Assembly (NCBI GenBank): GCA_029260795.1
Contig: JAJDCO010000004.1
Coordinates: forward strand, 1-64,000
Length of the DNA stretch: 64,000 nucleotides
Direction: 5' to 3'
From: Planctomycetota bacterium
Lineage (GTDB): Bacteria > Planctomycetota > OFTM77
Below the pieces are notes generated by a model. That model was not told the DNA's origin, did not search any database, and worked only from the letters and a program-made list of their open reading frames with translations. Positions 7,501-16,196 of this stretch are shown here, piece by piece. Every line of letters starts with the position of its first letter. Position 1 is the stretch's first letter. Position numbers and translations under genes: made by a program.

Positions 7501-8841
7501 ATGAGCGCCAACGACCTGTTCGATGCCCTTCAGCGCGAGAACCTCACCCACCTCGTCCTGCGAGCGGACGCACGCTCCGACCGTGTCGTGGTCCAGGCGG
7601 GTCTCGGCTGGGATCGCTCGATCGACTGGACCGAGTACGGCCAGAGCTTCACGGCGACGACGCCCTTGGCCGCGCAGCCCTTCGAGCTCACGCCAGAGCA
7701 GACGATCCGGCGCCTGGCTCAGCAAGAGGCCGGTGGCTTCCTGGCGCCCATCGTCGAAGCGTTTCGAGCCGGTGGTCACGAGGAGCTGGCCTTTTACCGC
7801 GAGCCGAATCACGGCGTGCGGTTGGTCGCGGCAGTGCACAACCGGGTTCTCGGCCTCACCAACCGAAGCGCGGTCCAATGTGCGGGTGGGCTTCGATGCC
7901 ATCCCCGATCCGAGAGTGAGCGTTTCGTCGTGCTGGATCTACTCCGCCTCTCTCGCGCGATGTCGTTCAAGAACGCGGCGGCACAGCTCGACTACGGAGG
8001 CTGCAAGTTCGCAATCCATGGCAGCCTGACCGAATCGGCCGAGTACGGCTTCATCGCGTACCAGATCGATCGCTCTCGCTGTTGCACCGGACCGGATGTC
8101 CGCTTCGGCGCGGACGAGATCGATCGGCTGCGAGAGTTCACGCCCAGCGCCATGGGTGGCCACCATGCACCGCTGGGTCCCGTGGGTGGATACACGGCCT
8201 TGGGCGTCGCACTCGCACTCGAAGGGGCGTTTTCTCACTTGGGCGAGAGCCTGTCGGGCCGCCGCGTCGCCGTCCAAGGGCTCGGCTCGGTCGGACGTCC
8301 ACTGATCGGCGAGCTGCTGAAGCGTGGTGTCTCCGAGATCCTGATCGCGGACCTCGATCCCGGTCGAGCGGAGGCGGTGATCGACTCGCTCGGCGAAGAG
8401 GGCCAGCGTTGCCGAATCGTCGACACGGATTCGATCCTCTTCGAGGAGGTCGACGCGGTATGCCCTTGCGCCTTGGGTGGAATCCTGGACGCCGAGACGA
8501 TCGATCGTCTGAATTGTCGCGTCCTGGTGGGCGCCGCCAACAACCCGCTCCGGGCGAGCAGCCCCGCCGGTGAGGTCGCGCTCGCTCGTCAACTCGCACT
8601 GAGGGGCGTGCTCTATCAGGTCGATTGGGTCGCCAACGCAGGAGGTCTGATCGCAGGAATGATCGCGTTCGAAAGCGGCGAAGCCGTCGACTCATCGGAA
8701 ATCCTGGCACGAATCGAGCGAGTCTGTGGCGAGGGTGGCCGACAGCTCCTCGAGGCGGCGAGCGCCTCCGAACGCACGCCTCTCGAGGAGGCGCAGCAGA
8801 AGTTCCGCGCTCGTCTGCGGCTGAGCTCGTCGATCTCCTGA
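7501..8841 (+). CDS. Leucine/glutamate-dehydrogenase-like amino acid dehydrogenase with N-terminal extension
   Basis: This 446-residue protein belongs to the Glu/Leu/Phe/Val dehydrogenase family, which interconverts an amino acid and its oxo-acid using NAD(P). From about residue 93 it follows leucine dehydrogenase: LRLSRAMSFKNAAA, then GGCK with the probable catalytic Lys169 (usually GGGK), the Rossmann motif VQGLGSVGRPL (about 258-268), CALGGIL, GAANNPL and a late DWVANAGGLI. The first roughly 92 residues have no counterpart in typical leucine dehydrogenases of about 360 residues. The ATG at 7501 follows a purine-rich GAGAGG. The stop overlaps the next start by one base (TGATG). Substrate is uncertain. 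Confidence 0.82.
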   Translation: MSANDLFDALQRENLTHLVLRADARSDRVVVQAGLGWDRSIDWTEYGQSFTATTPLAAQPFELTPEQTIRRLAQQEAGGFLAPIVEAFRAGGHEELAFYREPNHGVRLVAAVHNRVLGLTNRSAVQCAGGLRCHPRSESERFVVLDLLRLSRAMSFKNAAAQLDYGGCKFAIHGSLTESAEYGFIAYQIDRSRCCTGPDVRFGADEIDRLREFTPSAMGGHHAPLGPVGGYTALGVALALEGAFSHLGESLSGRRVAVQGLGSVGRPLIGELLKRGVSEILIADLDPGRAEAVIDSLGEEGQRCRIVDTDSILFEEVDAVCPCALGGILDAETIDRLNCRVLVGAANNPLRASSPAGEVALARQLALRGVLYQVDWVANAGGLIAGMIAFESGEAVDSSEILARIERVCGEGGRQLLEAASASERTPLEEAQQKFRARLRLSSSIS

Positions 8842-10781
8842 TGGCCCGGCACACCGTCACCGCGACCGAACGGCGTTCGATCCGGTGTTGGACTCGCCTG
8901 CGTGCGTCCGTCCAACGGGATCCCTACTCGGCCATCGTGCTCGCGATCGCGGCCTTGCTTCGCCTCGTGGTCGGCTGGGACCTAGCGGCTCATTCGCCGC
9001 TCTCCGATCTGCCGATATCGGACGCGCGCCACTACCTGACGTGGGCCGACTCGATTCGTGCCGGCGCAGCTCCGACCGACGTGTTCTTCATGGCTCCTCT
9101 CTTTCCGTATGTGCTGGCCAGCTGGCGATGGCTAGTCGGTGAAGGGCTGGGGGCGATCACCCTCATCCAGGGCCTGCTCGGATGGTGGTCACTGTGGGGT
9201 TGGGGTCAGCTGGCTCGAACGTTGGTCGGTCGCAGCGGACGTCGAATCGTTCTGACGATCGGCGCGCTGTACGCAGCACCCGTCTACTACGAGAGCAAAG
9301 TCCTCGTGACGACTCTCGCCGTCTTCCTCGGGACCTCCATGCTGTTGGTGCTCCTCGCGGCTCAACGCCGTGATCGTCCGTTGCGATGGCTCGGTGCGGG
9401 CTTGCTGCTGGGGCTACTGGCGGCCGCCCGGCCCCAGGCTTTGCTGTTCGCGCCATTGGCCATGGGCTGGATCCTGCTCAGCCCCGGTGTGCGCTCGCAG
9501 CGCTGGCGCCGCGCGGCCCTCACCGGAGTCGGTGCGTTGATCGCGATCGGACCGGTGACGCTCCACAACCTCGCCGCCGGCGACCTCGTGCTGATTGCCT
9601 CGAACGGCGGCATCAATTTCTACTTCGGCAACAACCCGCTCGCCGAGGGCACGTTCAACGCGCCGAGCGCCGATTTCGGCTCGATCGAGACCCAGGCCGA
9701 CAACGCGCGGCGACTGGCCGAACAGGCGCTCGAGAGCCCGCGTCCACTCTCGCCCTCCGAGACGTCCGCCTACTGGCGCGGCCGCGGCTTCGACTTCATC
9801 ACGGGGTCGCCCGACGAGTGGCTCGCCGTCGAGCTGAAGAAGCTCCGCGCTTTCCTCGCCAGCTTCGAGTATGGCGTCGTGTATCTCTTCGAGGCGGAGC
9901 GCGCACTCGCGCCGACGCTCTGGCTGATGCCGATCCCGTTCGGTCTCGTTCTCGCCCTCGGCCTCGCCGGCAGCTTTGCGCTCCTCTCGGATCGGCGCGC
10001 TTGGTTGCTCCTCCTCTTCAGCGCCGCGCAGCTCGCGACGATGATGTTGTTCTTCGTCTACGGTCGCTTCCGGGTGGCGATGTTGCCGGGGCTGCTGCCG
10101 CTGGCCAGCGGGTTAGCGCTCTGGACACGGATGAGCCGAAGGCGGCAAGTGTGTGCGGCCGCCCTGTCGGTGGCGGTCCTCGTGACGTCGTTCGCGTGGT
10201 CGGATCCTTTCCAGGCTCGCCAGCGGGCCAACGCCGAGTGTGAGCTGGCCAGCGCCTGGTTGGCGAAAGACGCGCCGGACCGGGCGGCCGATCACTTCGA
10301 GCACGCGCTCACGCTGTTGCCCGACTTCACCAAGGCGCTTCACGGGCTAGGCCGAGCTCACGAGGCACGGGGCGAGCACGCCGCGGCCCTCGAGGATCTC
10401 GACGCCGCGCTCGCGGCGGGCGGGCAGAACGACCCGTGGGTATGGACGCATCGGGGCGATTCTCTCGCCGGCCTCGGTCGAGAGCAAGACGCCGAAGCCG
10501 CCTACCGACGAGCGCTCGAGCTCGATGCGACGGTGGGGCCGGCCTTCACGGGATTGATCGAGTACGTCTTCGAGCGCAATCAAGAATGGCAGCGGGCCGT
10601 GAGCTGGGGCTTGCAGCTCGTCGAGCGGTCTCCGAACGAGCTCGACTTCCGGGTCGGGACGGCCTACGCCTGCTACCGCCTGGGTCGTCCAGATCTCGGC
10701 CGTCCCCATTTCGAAGCGGCTCGTCGACTGGCGCCCACGGATGGGCGCGTCCGAAACTTGGCCCGCGTCTACACGAACTGA
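8841..10781 (+). CDS. Polytopic membrane glycosyltransferase-like protein with C-terminal TPRs
   Basis: This 646-residue protein has many hydrophobic segments between about 25 and 450, in the style of ArnT/PMT (GT39-like) transferases that use lipid-linked sugars. An early acidic pair follows the first membrane segment (LPISDARHYLTWADS), as in GT-C enzymes. The last roughly 190 residues are soluble tetratricopeptide repeats (for example DRAADHFEHALTLLPDF and DAEAAYRRALELDATVGPAF). The ATG at 8841 overlaps the stop of the dehydrogenase gene by one base, which implies translational coupling; a longer frame inside that gene was rejected. The acceptor is unknown. It faces the transporter gene with an 11-bp gap. 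Confidence 0.75.
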   Translation: MARHTVTATERRSIRCWTRLRASVQRDPYSAIVLAIAALLRLVVGWDLAAHSPLSDLPISDARHYLTWADSIRAGAAPTDVFFMAPLFPYVLASWRWLVGEGLGAITLIQGLLGWWSLWGWGQLARTLVGRSGRRIVLTIGALYAAPVYYESKVLVTTLAVFLGTSMLLVLLAAQRRDRPLRWLGAGLLLGLLAAARPQALLFAPLAMGWILLSPGVRSQRWRRAALTGVGALIAIGPVTLHNLAAGDLVLIASNGGINFYFGNNPLAEGTFNAPSADFGSIETQADNARRLAEQALESPRPLSPSETSAYWRGRGFDFITGSPDEWLAVELKKLRAFLASFEYGVVYLFEAERALAPTLWLMPIPFGLVLALGLAGSFALLSDRRAWLLLLFSAAQLATMMLFFVYGRFRVAMLPGLLPLASGLALWTRMSRRRQVCAAALSVAVLVTSFAWSDPFQARQRANAECELASAWLAKDAPDRAADHFEHALTLLPDFTKALHGLGRAHEARGEHAAALEDLDAALAAGGQNDPWVWTHRGDSLAGLGREQDAEAAYRRALELDATVGPAFTGLIEYVFERNQEWQRAVSWGLQLVERSPNELDFRVGTAYACYRLGRPDLGRPHFEAARRLAPTDGRVRNLARVYTN

Positions 10782-10792
10782 TGATCGCGAGG

Positions 10793-12328
10793 TCACTTGG
10801 CCCAATCGGGCACCGAGCCGACCTCGATGCCCATCCACGGAACCGCGAGGTAGCGCACGAAGAGCGTGATGAGCACGGCGCCGATGAGGTTGAGCACGAG
10901 CCCATACCGCATCATCTGACCGATGGTGATGCGGTTGGACCCGAAGACGATCGCATTCGGCGGCGTCGCGACGGGGAGCATGAAGGCGCACGAGGCCGAG
11001 AGAGCGGCCGGCAGCATCAGCAGTCTCGGATCGTGTCCGAGCTCGATGGCGGTCGTGGCGAGGAGAGGCAGTAGGACAGTCGCGGTCGCGGTGTTCGAGG
11101 TCACCTCGGTCATGAAGGTCACCAAGAGACACACCGCCAAGATCATCGCAAGCGGCTGCCAACCGTGAACGACCGCGCCGAGGAAGCGGCCGAGCTCAGC
11201 CGACAGCAAGCTGACCTCGAAGGCGTGAGCGAGTGCGAAGCCACCTCCGAAGAGGATGAGGATGCCCCAGGGCAGCCGATGGACCATCGACCAATCGAGC
11301 AAGCGTCGGCGCTCGGGATCGGACGCTCGGCCCGGAAGCACGAATCCCAAGATCGCCATGAAGATCGCCACGGTCGCATCGCTGACGCGGGCACCGTCCG
11401 GGAGCCACCGCCCCCATCCCGGGAGTGTCAGCGCACCGAGGTCGATGTCTTGTCGGAAGACCCAGAGGAAGGCCGTCAGCCCGAAGAGAGCGAGCATGCT
11501 CGCCTCCGCGCGATCCATGGGCCCGAGGGCCTCCCGGCGCGCGGCCAGCACTCTCGGCTCGACGCTCGCCAAGCCGCTCGGCAGCACCAGCAGGAGCAGC
11601 CCGGCCAGGCCAGCCCCGAAGACGAGCACGAATGGGACACAGACCTTCATCCAGTCGAAGAACGAGACCGCAGGTGCCTCGGGGAACGCGCTCGCCAGCA
11701 CCCCGACGTAAACTCCGTTCGGAGGGCTGCCGATCAGGCTGCCGATCCCACCGATGCTCGAGCCGTAAGCGACCGTCAACAGCAGCAGGACGCCGAAGCG
11801 CTTCAGATCGATGCCTGGATGGAGCGATTCGACCTCGCCGATCACGGCCAAGGCGAGCGGCGTGAGCATCATGGCCGTCGCCGTGTTCGAGATCCACATC
11901 GACAGAAACGTGCTGGTCAGCAGAAAGCCGAGCACGAGCCGCCGGGGCGTCCCGCCGATCCGCTCGAGCAGCACGAAGGCGATACGGCGATGGAGACCCC
12001 AGCGCTCCAACCCGAGGGCGAGCAGGAACCCGCCGAGGAAGAGCGCGATGGTGTCGCTGAAATACCGCTCCGCGACGGCCTGGGGAGACAGCACGCCGAG
12101 CAAGGGAAGGAGCACGATCGGAAGCAGCGCCGTGGCCGGGATCGGGATGGCTTCCGTCATCCACCAGATGGCGAGCAGTGCGGCCGCGGCCGCGGTCCGG
12201 CTGGCGGCGGGTTGATCTGGCCAGAGCGGCATGAGGAGCAGGAGGGCGAAGGCGAACAGGCCGGCGCCGAGCCCGATGCGCGGCCCGACGCCTGCTCCGC
12301 GAGGTGTCGAGTCGTCAGCGCTTGCCAT
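10793..12328 (-). CDS. DASS/SLC13-family sodium:anion symporter
   Basis: This 511-residue polytopic protein is of the divalent anion:sodium symporter family, which imports dicarboxylates, citrate, sulfate or similar anions with sodium. Visible landmarks are two internal repeats of the conserved Ser-Asn-Thr motif (ISNTATAMMLTPLAL and TSNTATATVLLPLL), GSPPNGVYVG in the first half and TPPNAIVFGSNRI in the second. These match the two ion/substrate sites of the fold. The start MASADDST was chosen because it precedes the first membrane helix; it overlaps the end of cutA by 14 bp. The anion transported cannot be predicted. Confidence 0.9.
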   Translation of the reverse strand: MASADDSTPRGAGVGPRIGLGAGLFAFALLLLMPLWPDQPAASRTAAAAALLAIWWMTEAIPIPATALLPIVLLPLLGVLSPQAVAERYFSDTIALFLGGFLLALGLERWGLHRRIAFVLLERIGGTPRRLVLGFLLTSTFLSMWISNTATAMMLTPLALAVIGEVESLHPGIDLKRFGVLLLLTVAYGSSIGGIGSLIGSPPNGVYVGVLASAFPEAPAVSFFDWMKVCVPFVLVFGAGLAGLLLLVLPSGLASVEPRVLAARREALGPMDRAEASMLALFGLTAFLWVFRQDIDLGALTLPGWGRWLPDGARVSDATVAIFMAILGFVLPGRASDPERRRLLDWSMVHRLPWGILILFGGGFALAHAFEVSLLSAELGRFLGAVVHGWQPLAMILAVCLLVTFMTEVTSNTATATVLLPLLATTAIELGHDPRLLMLPAALSASCAFMLPVATPPNAIVFGSNRITIGQMMRYGLVLNLIGAVLITLFVRYLAVPWMGIEVGSVPDWAK

Positions 12329-12656
12329 CGGGTTCCTTGACGTGAGCTCGCATCCAGTCGCGGTACGGTGCGTGGGCCGCCACGATCGGGAGGGCGATGA
12401 ACTCGGGAACGGAGTAGGGATGCTCGGCGACGACGACCTCGCAGAGCGCATCGAGGACGGTCGCCTCGGTTTTGATCACCAACAACACCTCGGCGTCGTC
12501 CTGGATCTCACCCTCCCAACGATAGAGCGAACGGACACCGGGCACGACGTTGACGCAGGCGACGAGCTCTCGCTCGAGGAGCGTTCGCGCCAAGCGCACT
12601 CCGACGTCGACATCGGGGACGGTGACGAGCACGACGCGAGCACCCTCGTCCTTCAT
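12315..12656 (-). CDS. cutA: Divalent-cation tolerance protein CutA
   Basis: This 113-residue protein has the compact CutA1 fold, a PII-like trimer. Matching stretches are VTVPDVDVGVRLARTLLERELVACVNVVPGV, here in two shorter motifs VACVNVVPGV and SLYRWEGEI, then VLLVIKTE and HPYSVPEFIALPI. The length is typical for the family. CutA is linked to copper/divalent metal tolerance in E. coli, but its molecular role is unsettled. It is the upstream gene of a two-gene unit with the DASS transporter, overlapping it by 14 bp. Confidence 0.95.
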   Translation of the reverse strand: MKDEGARVVLVTVPDVDVGVRLARTLLERELVACVNVVPGVRSLYRWEGEIQDDAEVLLVIKTEATVLDALCEVVVAEHPYSVPEFIALPIVAAHAPYRDWMRAHVKEPDGKR

Positions 12657-12730
12657 GTTCTGCGACTCCGGGCGGACCAGCTTCGGTGCGGGCGCTTCCG
12701 CGAGCCCGCCTCGCCGCCCACCATAAGAAA

Positions 12731-12756
12731 AGCCCCCTTCCCGAAAGAAGGGGGCT
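12731..12756 (-). terminator. Intrinsic terminator of the M36-like peptidase gene
   Basis: A perfect 10-bp stem pairs AGCCCCCTTC (12731-12740) with GAAGGGGGCT (12747-12756) around a CCGAAA loop. On the minus strand it is followed by TTTTCTTATGG. It lies 32 bp beyond the peptidase stop codon. Confidence 0.88.
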
Positions 12757-12788
12757 CCTCGAAGTGAGATCGAATCAGGAGGTGACGA

Positions 12789-15134
12789 TCAGAAGACGGT
12801 CACGCGGAAGAAGGTGTCCCGCGCGTCGATCCACTGGCCGTTCTTCCAGGTCGCGACACCGAAGTAAGCCGCTCCTGTGAAAGCACCGTTGTACCCAGGG
12901 ATCGAGAAGGTTCCCGTTCCGGCCGAGTTCAACACCTGAGAGGCGAAGATCAACGCGTTGCCGATCGGCAGCGTCACACCGTTGCCCAAAGGCGTCGTGC
13001 CACCATTGGAGCCGACGAAGATGATGAAGAGCGCATCCGACTGACCACCCAGGCGCCAGTTACCGCCGCCGGGCTTGATGATGAAGGACGTGCCTCGAAT
13101 GTCGGTATCGGCGTTGTCGGTGAAGCTGAGCGACTGATCGTTGTCGTTGCCCGCACCGCTGGCGACGTCGATGACCTGCGAGGCCAACGAGGTCACGATC
13201 GGCGAGTTGAACGTGATCGTCGTCGAGTTCACGATGTTGAAGCCTTGCGGCAAGCCACCGACGGTCACCGAGTTGACGTCCTGGAGGTTGGAGCCGCTGA
13301 GCGTCACGGTCGTGCCGCCGAACGAGCCGACCGTCGAAGGCGTGACGGTGTCGACGACGGGCGGGCCGAACGAGACACCCGGGAAGCCCTGCTCACGGAA
13401 GGCACCGTCGATGTCGGCGGCGTTCGGCGTACCGTTGCCAATGTTGCCATCGTTGTCATCGAGGACCAGCCAGTGAGTCTCGACGATGGTCCGGATCTGA
13501 CTGTCGTTGTACTGCGAGAACCAGGCCAGGTTGAGAGCATCGGCTATGGCATCGCCGGTGGCGTTGCCGTGGGTGTTGTTGAGGTTGCGACGCACCTTCC
13601 AGAGGGCGCCCATGATCACCTCACCGTTGGCGTGCACGCCACCGTAGCAACCGGGGTTGCTGTCACCACAGAACTGGCGGGTGTTGTTGCCCGTTCGGAT
13701 GAAGCTGCTGCCCGAGAACTCACGTCCCACGATGGCATCGTCGGCGAGGTACATCGCCCACACGTCGGCCGCACCCTCACCAAAGCCATCGGAACCGTTG
13801 CCCGAGTTGAAGCGGACGTTGGCCCAGTGACCTTCCTCGTGCGCGATGACCGTCGAGTAGCCCGTGTTCACGCAGCCGCCACCCGAACGATACATGTTGA
13901 TGGAGTTGCCGTTGAAGAAGGCGTTGCAGGTCGAGCTGAGGTTGACGTTGGCCGTCACCTGGAAGTCCATCGTTCCCACGCCCGAGTCGGTCGCGCGCAC
14001 CCAGTTGCGGAACTTGTTCACCCAGTTGGCGGCGTTGACCTCGGCGGTCGTGTACTGACCCTTGCCGGCGTTGAAGATCAGGTCAGCGGGCACGTCCGGG
14101 TTGAAGGTGGCCGAGATGACCGCATTGCTACCGCCCTGGTTCTCGACGCGGACCCAAGGACCACGCAGGCGAGCCGTGACGTTCCGTGACTGGTTCTGAT
14201 TCGCGAACACAAAGTTGCCGTTCGCGTCGGTGTTGGTCGTCGCTCCCGTCGAGAGCGTGACGGTCAGGTCGCTCAGATTGATGAGCTGCTCCGGGTTGCC
14301 GCCGACGTCGGGACGGGTGCCCGGCGACGCCCAGCCCTTCACGGTGCCGAGGATGTCGGCCTCGTGGACCAAGTTCCACTGATCGACAACGCTTCCGTCG
14401 CGAGCGTCGATCGCGTAGCCCTGGCGATTCGGCAAGCCGCGCGCATCGAGCATCGAGCTACCGACCTCGACCAAGTAGGCGAGGTGCGCCTCACGGACGC
14501 CACCCTCATCGGTGAAGTAGACCTCCACCTCAGGCTCGCCGACCTCGTCGATCATCAAGCCGAACTCGATCTCGAAGTCGCTGACGGCACTCTCCTGGGC
14601 CTCGACGCTCGACAGCGTCGGCAGGATGCTCAGGCCGCGGGCCATCGGCGCCACGTTGGCGTCGAGGCTGACTGCCCGACCGTCCGGCAGGAACAGGACG
14701 ACGTAGGTCGTACCGTGGACCGGCATGCCGTCGACGACCTGACGGAACTCGATACCGATCTTGTCCACCGAGCCGACCCGGCTGAGCTGCGAACGATTGA
14801 CCGCAACCAGCTCGAGATCCTGCGTGTCCACGCCGAAGATGCCGGCGTTCGCGTCGACGAGCTCGCGGGCCCGCTCGACAAAGTCCTCGGCCGTCACGAG
14901 CGTACGCGGCGAAGGAATGTTCATGCCCCAGAGAATCCGGCCATAGCCAGTCTCCTGATGCCAGGTCAGGCGCCAGCCCGGCCCCTGCTCCGCCTGAAAC
15001 GACTCGAAAGCCGCCTGTGCGCTTGTGCGCGGGGCAACGCCGTAATCGGCTGCCGGCTGCGCAACCGCCGTCGCGGTCAGCAGTCCAACGAGCCCGAGCG
15101 TCCAGGCCGAACGCTGCATCCAGTTCCTACTCAT
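12789..15134 (-). CDS. Secreted M36/thermolysin-like metallopeptidase with IPT/TIG domain
   Basis: This 781-residue protein has a Sec signal peptide (about 1-25, cleavage near AVAQP). An FTP/PepSY-type propeptide follows (about 35-260). A zinc peptidase domain contains HEEGH at 432-436 (the HExxH ligands and catalytic Glu) and GFGEGAADVWA with Glu453 as third ligand. A later NGTPNAADIDGAFREQGF is typical of fungalysin relatives. An IPT/TIG Ig-like domain follows (about 640-720, TPSTVGSFGGTTVTLSGSNL), then a C-terminal beta-rich tail. It should degrade extracellular protein after autoprocessing. The start at 15134 was preferred over a longer frame for its signal peptide. It is monocistronic with a strong terminator. 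Confidence 0.88.
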   Translation of the reverse strand: MSRNWMQRSAWTLGLVGLLTATAVAQPAADYGVAPRTSAQAAFESFQAEQGPGWRLTWHQETGYGRILWGMNIPSPRTLVTAEDFVERARELVDANAGIFGVDTQDLELVAVNRSQLSRVGSVDKIGIEFRQVVDGMPVHGTTYVVLFLPDGRAVSLDANVAPMARGLSILPTLSSVEAQESAVSDFEIEFGLMIDEVGEPEVEVYFTDEGGVREAHLAYLVEVGSSMLDARGLPNRQGYAIDARDGSVVDQWNLVHEADILGTVKGWASPGTRPDVGGNPEQLINLSDLTVTLSTGATTNTDANGNFVFANQNQSRNVTARLRGPWVRVENQGGSNAVISATFNPDVPADLIFNAGKGQYTTAEVNAANWVNKFRNWVRATDSGVGTMDFQVTANVNLSSTCNAFFNGNSINMYRSGGGCVNTGYSTVIAHEEGHWANVRFNSGNGSDGFGEGAADVWAMYLADDAIVGREFSGSSFIRTGNNTRQFCGDSNPGCYGGVHANGEVIMGALWKVRRNLNNTHGNATGDAIADALNLAWFSQYNDSQIRTIVETHWLVLDDNDGNIGNGTPNAADIDGAFREQGFPGVSFGPPVVDTVTPSTVGSFGGTTVTLSGSNLQDVNSVTVGGLPQGFNIVNSTTITFNSPIVTSLASQVIDVASGAGNDNDQSLSFTDNADTDIRGTSFIIKPGGGNWRLGGQSDALFIIFVGSNGGTTPLGNGVTLPIGNALIFASQVLNSAGTGTFSIPGYNGAFTGAAYFGVATWKNGQWIDARDTFFRVTVF

Positions 15135-15265
15135 CAAATCGATCCTCCTCCTCGGCCGTCTCACGAGCCACCCAACGCAGGGAAGTCTCGCACCAGCTGA
15201 CAGCCACACGGGAAAAAAAGGCTGGGGAGTCCGAGATCACACAGAGTTGATCAGCAAGCACAAAC

Positions 15266-15295
15266 ATCATGCGCAAAATCAGTTAGAGTCGTCAA
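15266..15295 (-). promoter_or_regulatory. Candidate sigma-70 promoter for the M36-like peptidase
   Basis: On the minus strand TTGACG (15295-15290) is followed after 18 bp by CATGAT (15271-15266). This gives 5/6 and 4/6 matches to the -35 and -10 consensus. It would leave a 5' UTR of about 125 nt. There is no independent support. Confidence 0.35.
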
Positions 15296-15429
15296 CGCCC
15301 GCAGCCTAGGCTTCGTCTTCTAGTGACACGAAATCCACCCGGCAGAGGTTCCCGGCAAATCGATAGGAGTGAGGCCGGAGCTCGCTCGCGAGAGTCGCGG
15401 CACTCCAGGCTCAGGGTGCCACTGTCCAG

Positions 15430-16185
15430 CTACTTACCGACTTCGAGCCGGGTCGCGCACATCTCGTGCAATCCCCCGAGCTCCCGGATCTTGCGCTGAG
15501 TGAGCCCGAGATCGTACTCCACACGGCGAAACTCGAGCTCACCGTCGTTCACCAGCACGTAGCAGGCACGCGGATCCCCGTCGCGGGGTTGGCCGACCGA
15601 CCCGACGTTGACGATGACTCGCCCGACTTCCGGCAGCCGGTATCGGTGTCCAAGATCGGTGGGTGTCAGGAACTCGAGCTTTTCGGTCATTACGCCGGGC
15701 TGATGGGTGTGCCCAACGAAGCACACGCTCTCGACGAACTCGAAGTTCGAACGGATCTTGCCGGGATCGAAGACGATGTCGGGCCGCAGCAGGTATTCCC
15801 GGAGGGGATCCCGCGGCGAAGCATGGCAGTAGAGCACGGAGCCTTCGCGGCAAGAAGGCTTCAGCTCGGCGAGGAAGTGCCAACGGTCTCGCCGCTTGGG
15901 CAGGCTGAGCCAGCTTGGCCGGAGAAGGACCCGGTTGACCTCGATCGCCTGACGAGCGATCGGGTTGAAGTCCGGAGCGCCGTGGAAGAGCGCGTCATCG
16001 TGATTCCCGCGCAGCACGAGTCGGCACCGTTGCCGCACGAGGTCGACGCACTCGACGGGCTGAGGTCCGTAGCCCACGATGTCACCGAGACAGAGAACCG
16101 ACTCGACGTCGTGACGATCGATATCGGCGAAAACGGCGGTGAGCGCCTCGAGGTTGCTGTGGAGATCCGAGATGATCGCGTACAT
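15430..16185 (-). CDS. Calcineurin-like metallophosphoesterase
   Basis: This 251-residue protein has the full set of metallophosphoesterase motifs in order: ISDLHSN at the N-terminus, CLGDIVGYGP, LRGNHDD and FVGHTHQP. These bind two metal ions. The closest style is the YfcE/MJ0936-type or serine/threonine-phosphatase-like family (IVGYGPQP is characteristic), active on phosphodiesters or phosphoproteins. It lies 11 bp downstream of the DHH phosphoesterase gene, so the two are probably co-transcribed. It has no signal peptide and should be cytoplasmic. The substrate is unknown. Confidence 0.88.
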   Translation of the reverse strand: MYAIISDLHSNLEALTAVFADIDRHDVESVLCLGDIVGYGPQPVECVDLVRQRCRLVLRGNHDDALFHGAPDFNPIARQAIEVNRVLLRPSWLSLPKRRDRWHFLAELKPSCREGSVLYCHASPRDPLREYLLRPDIVFDPGKIRSNFEFVESVCFVGHTHQPGVMTEKLEFLTPTDLGHRYRLPEVGRVIVNVGSVGQPRDGDPRACYVLVNDGELEFRRVEYDLGLTQRKIRELGGLHEMCATRLEVGK

Positions 16186-16196
16186 GCTCCGCCTCG

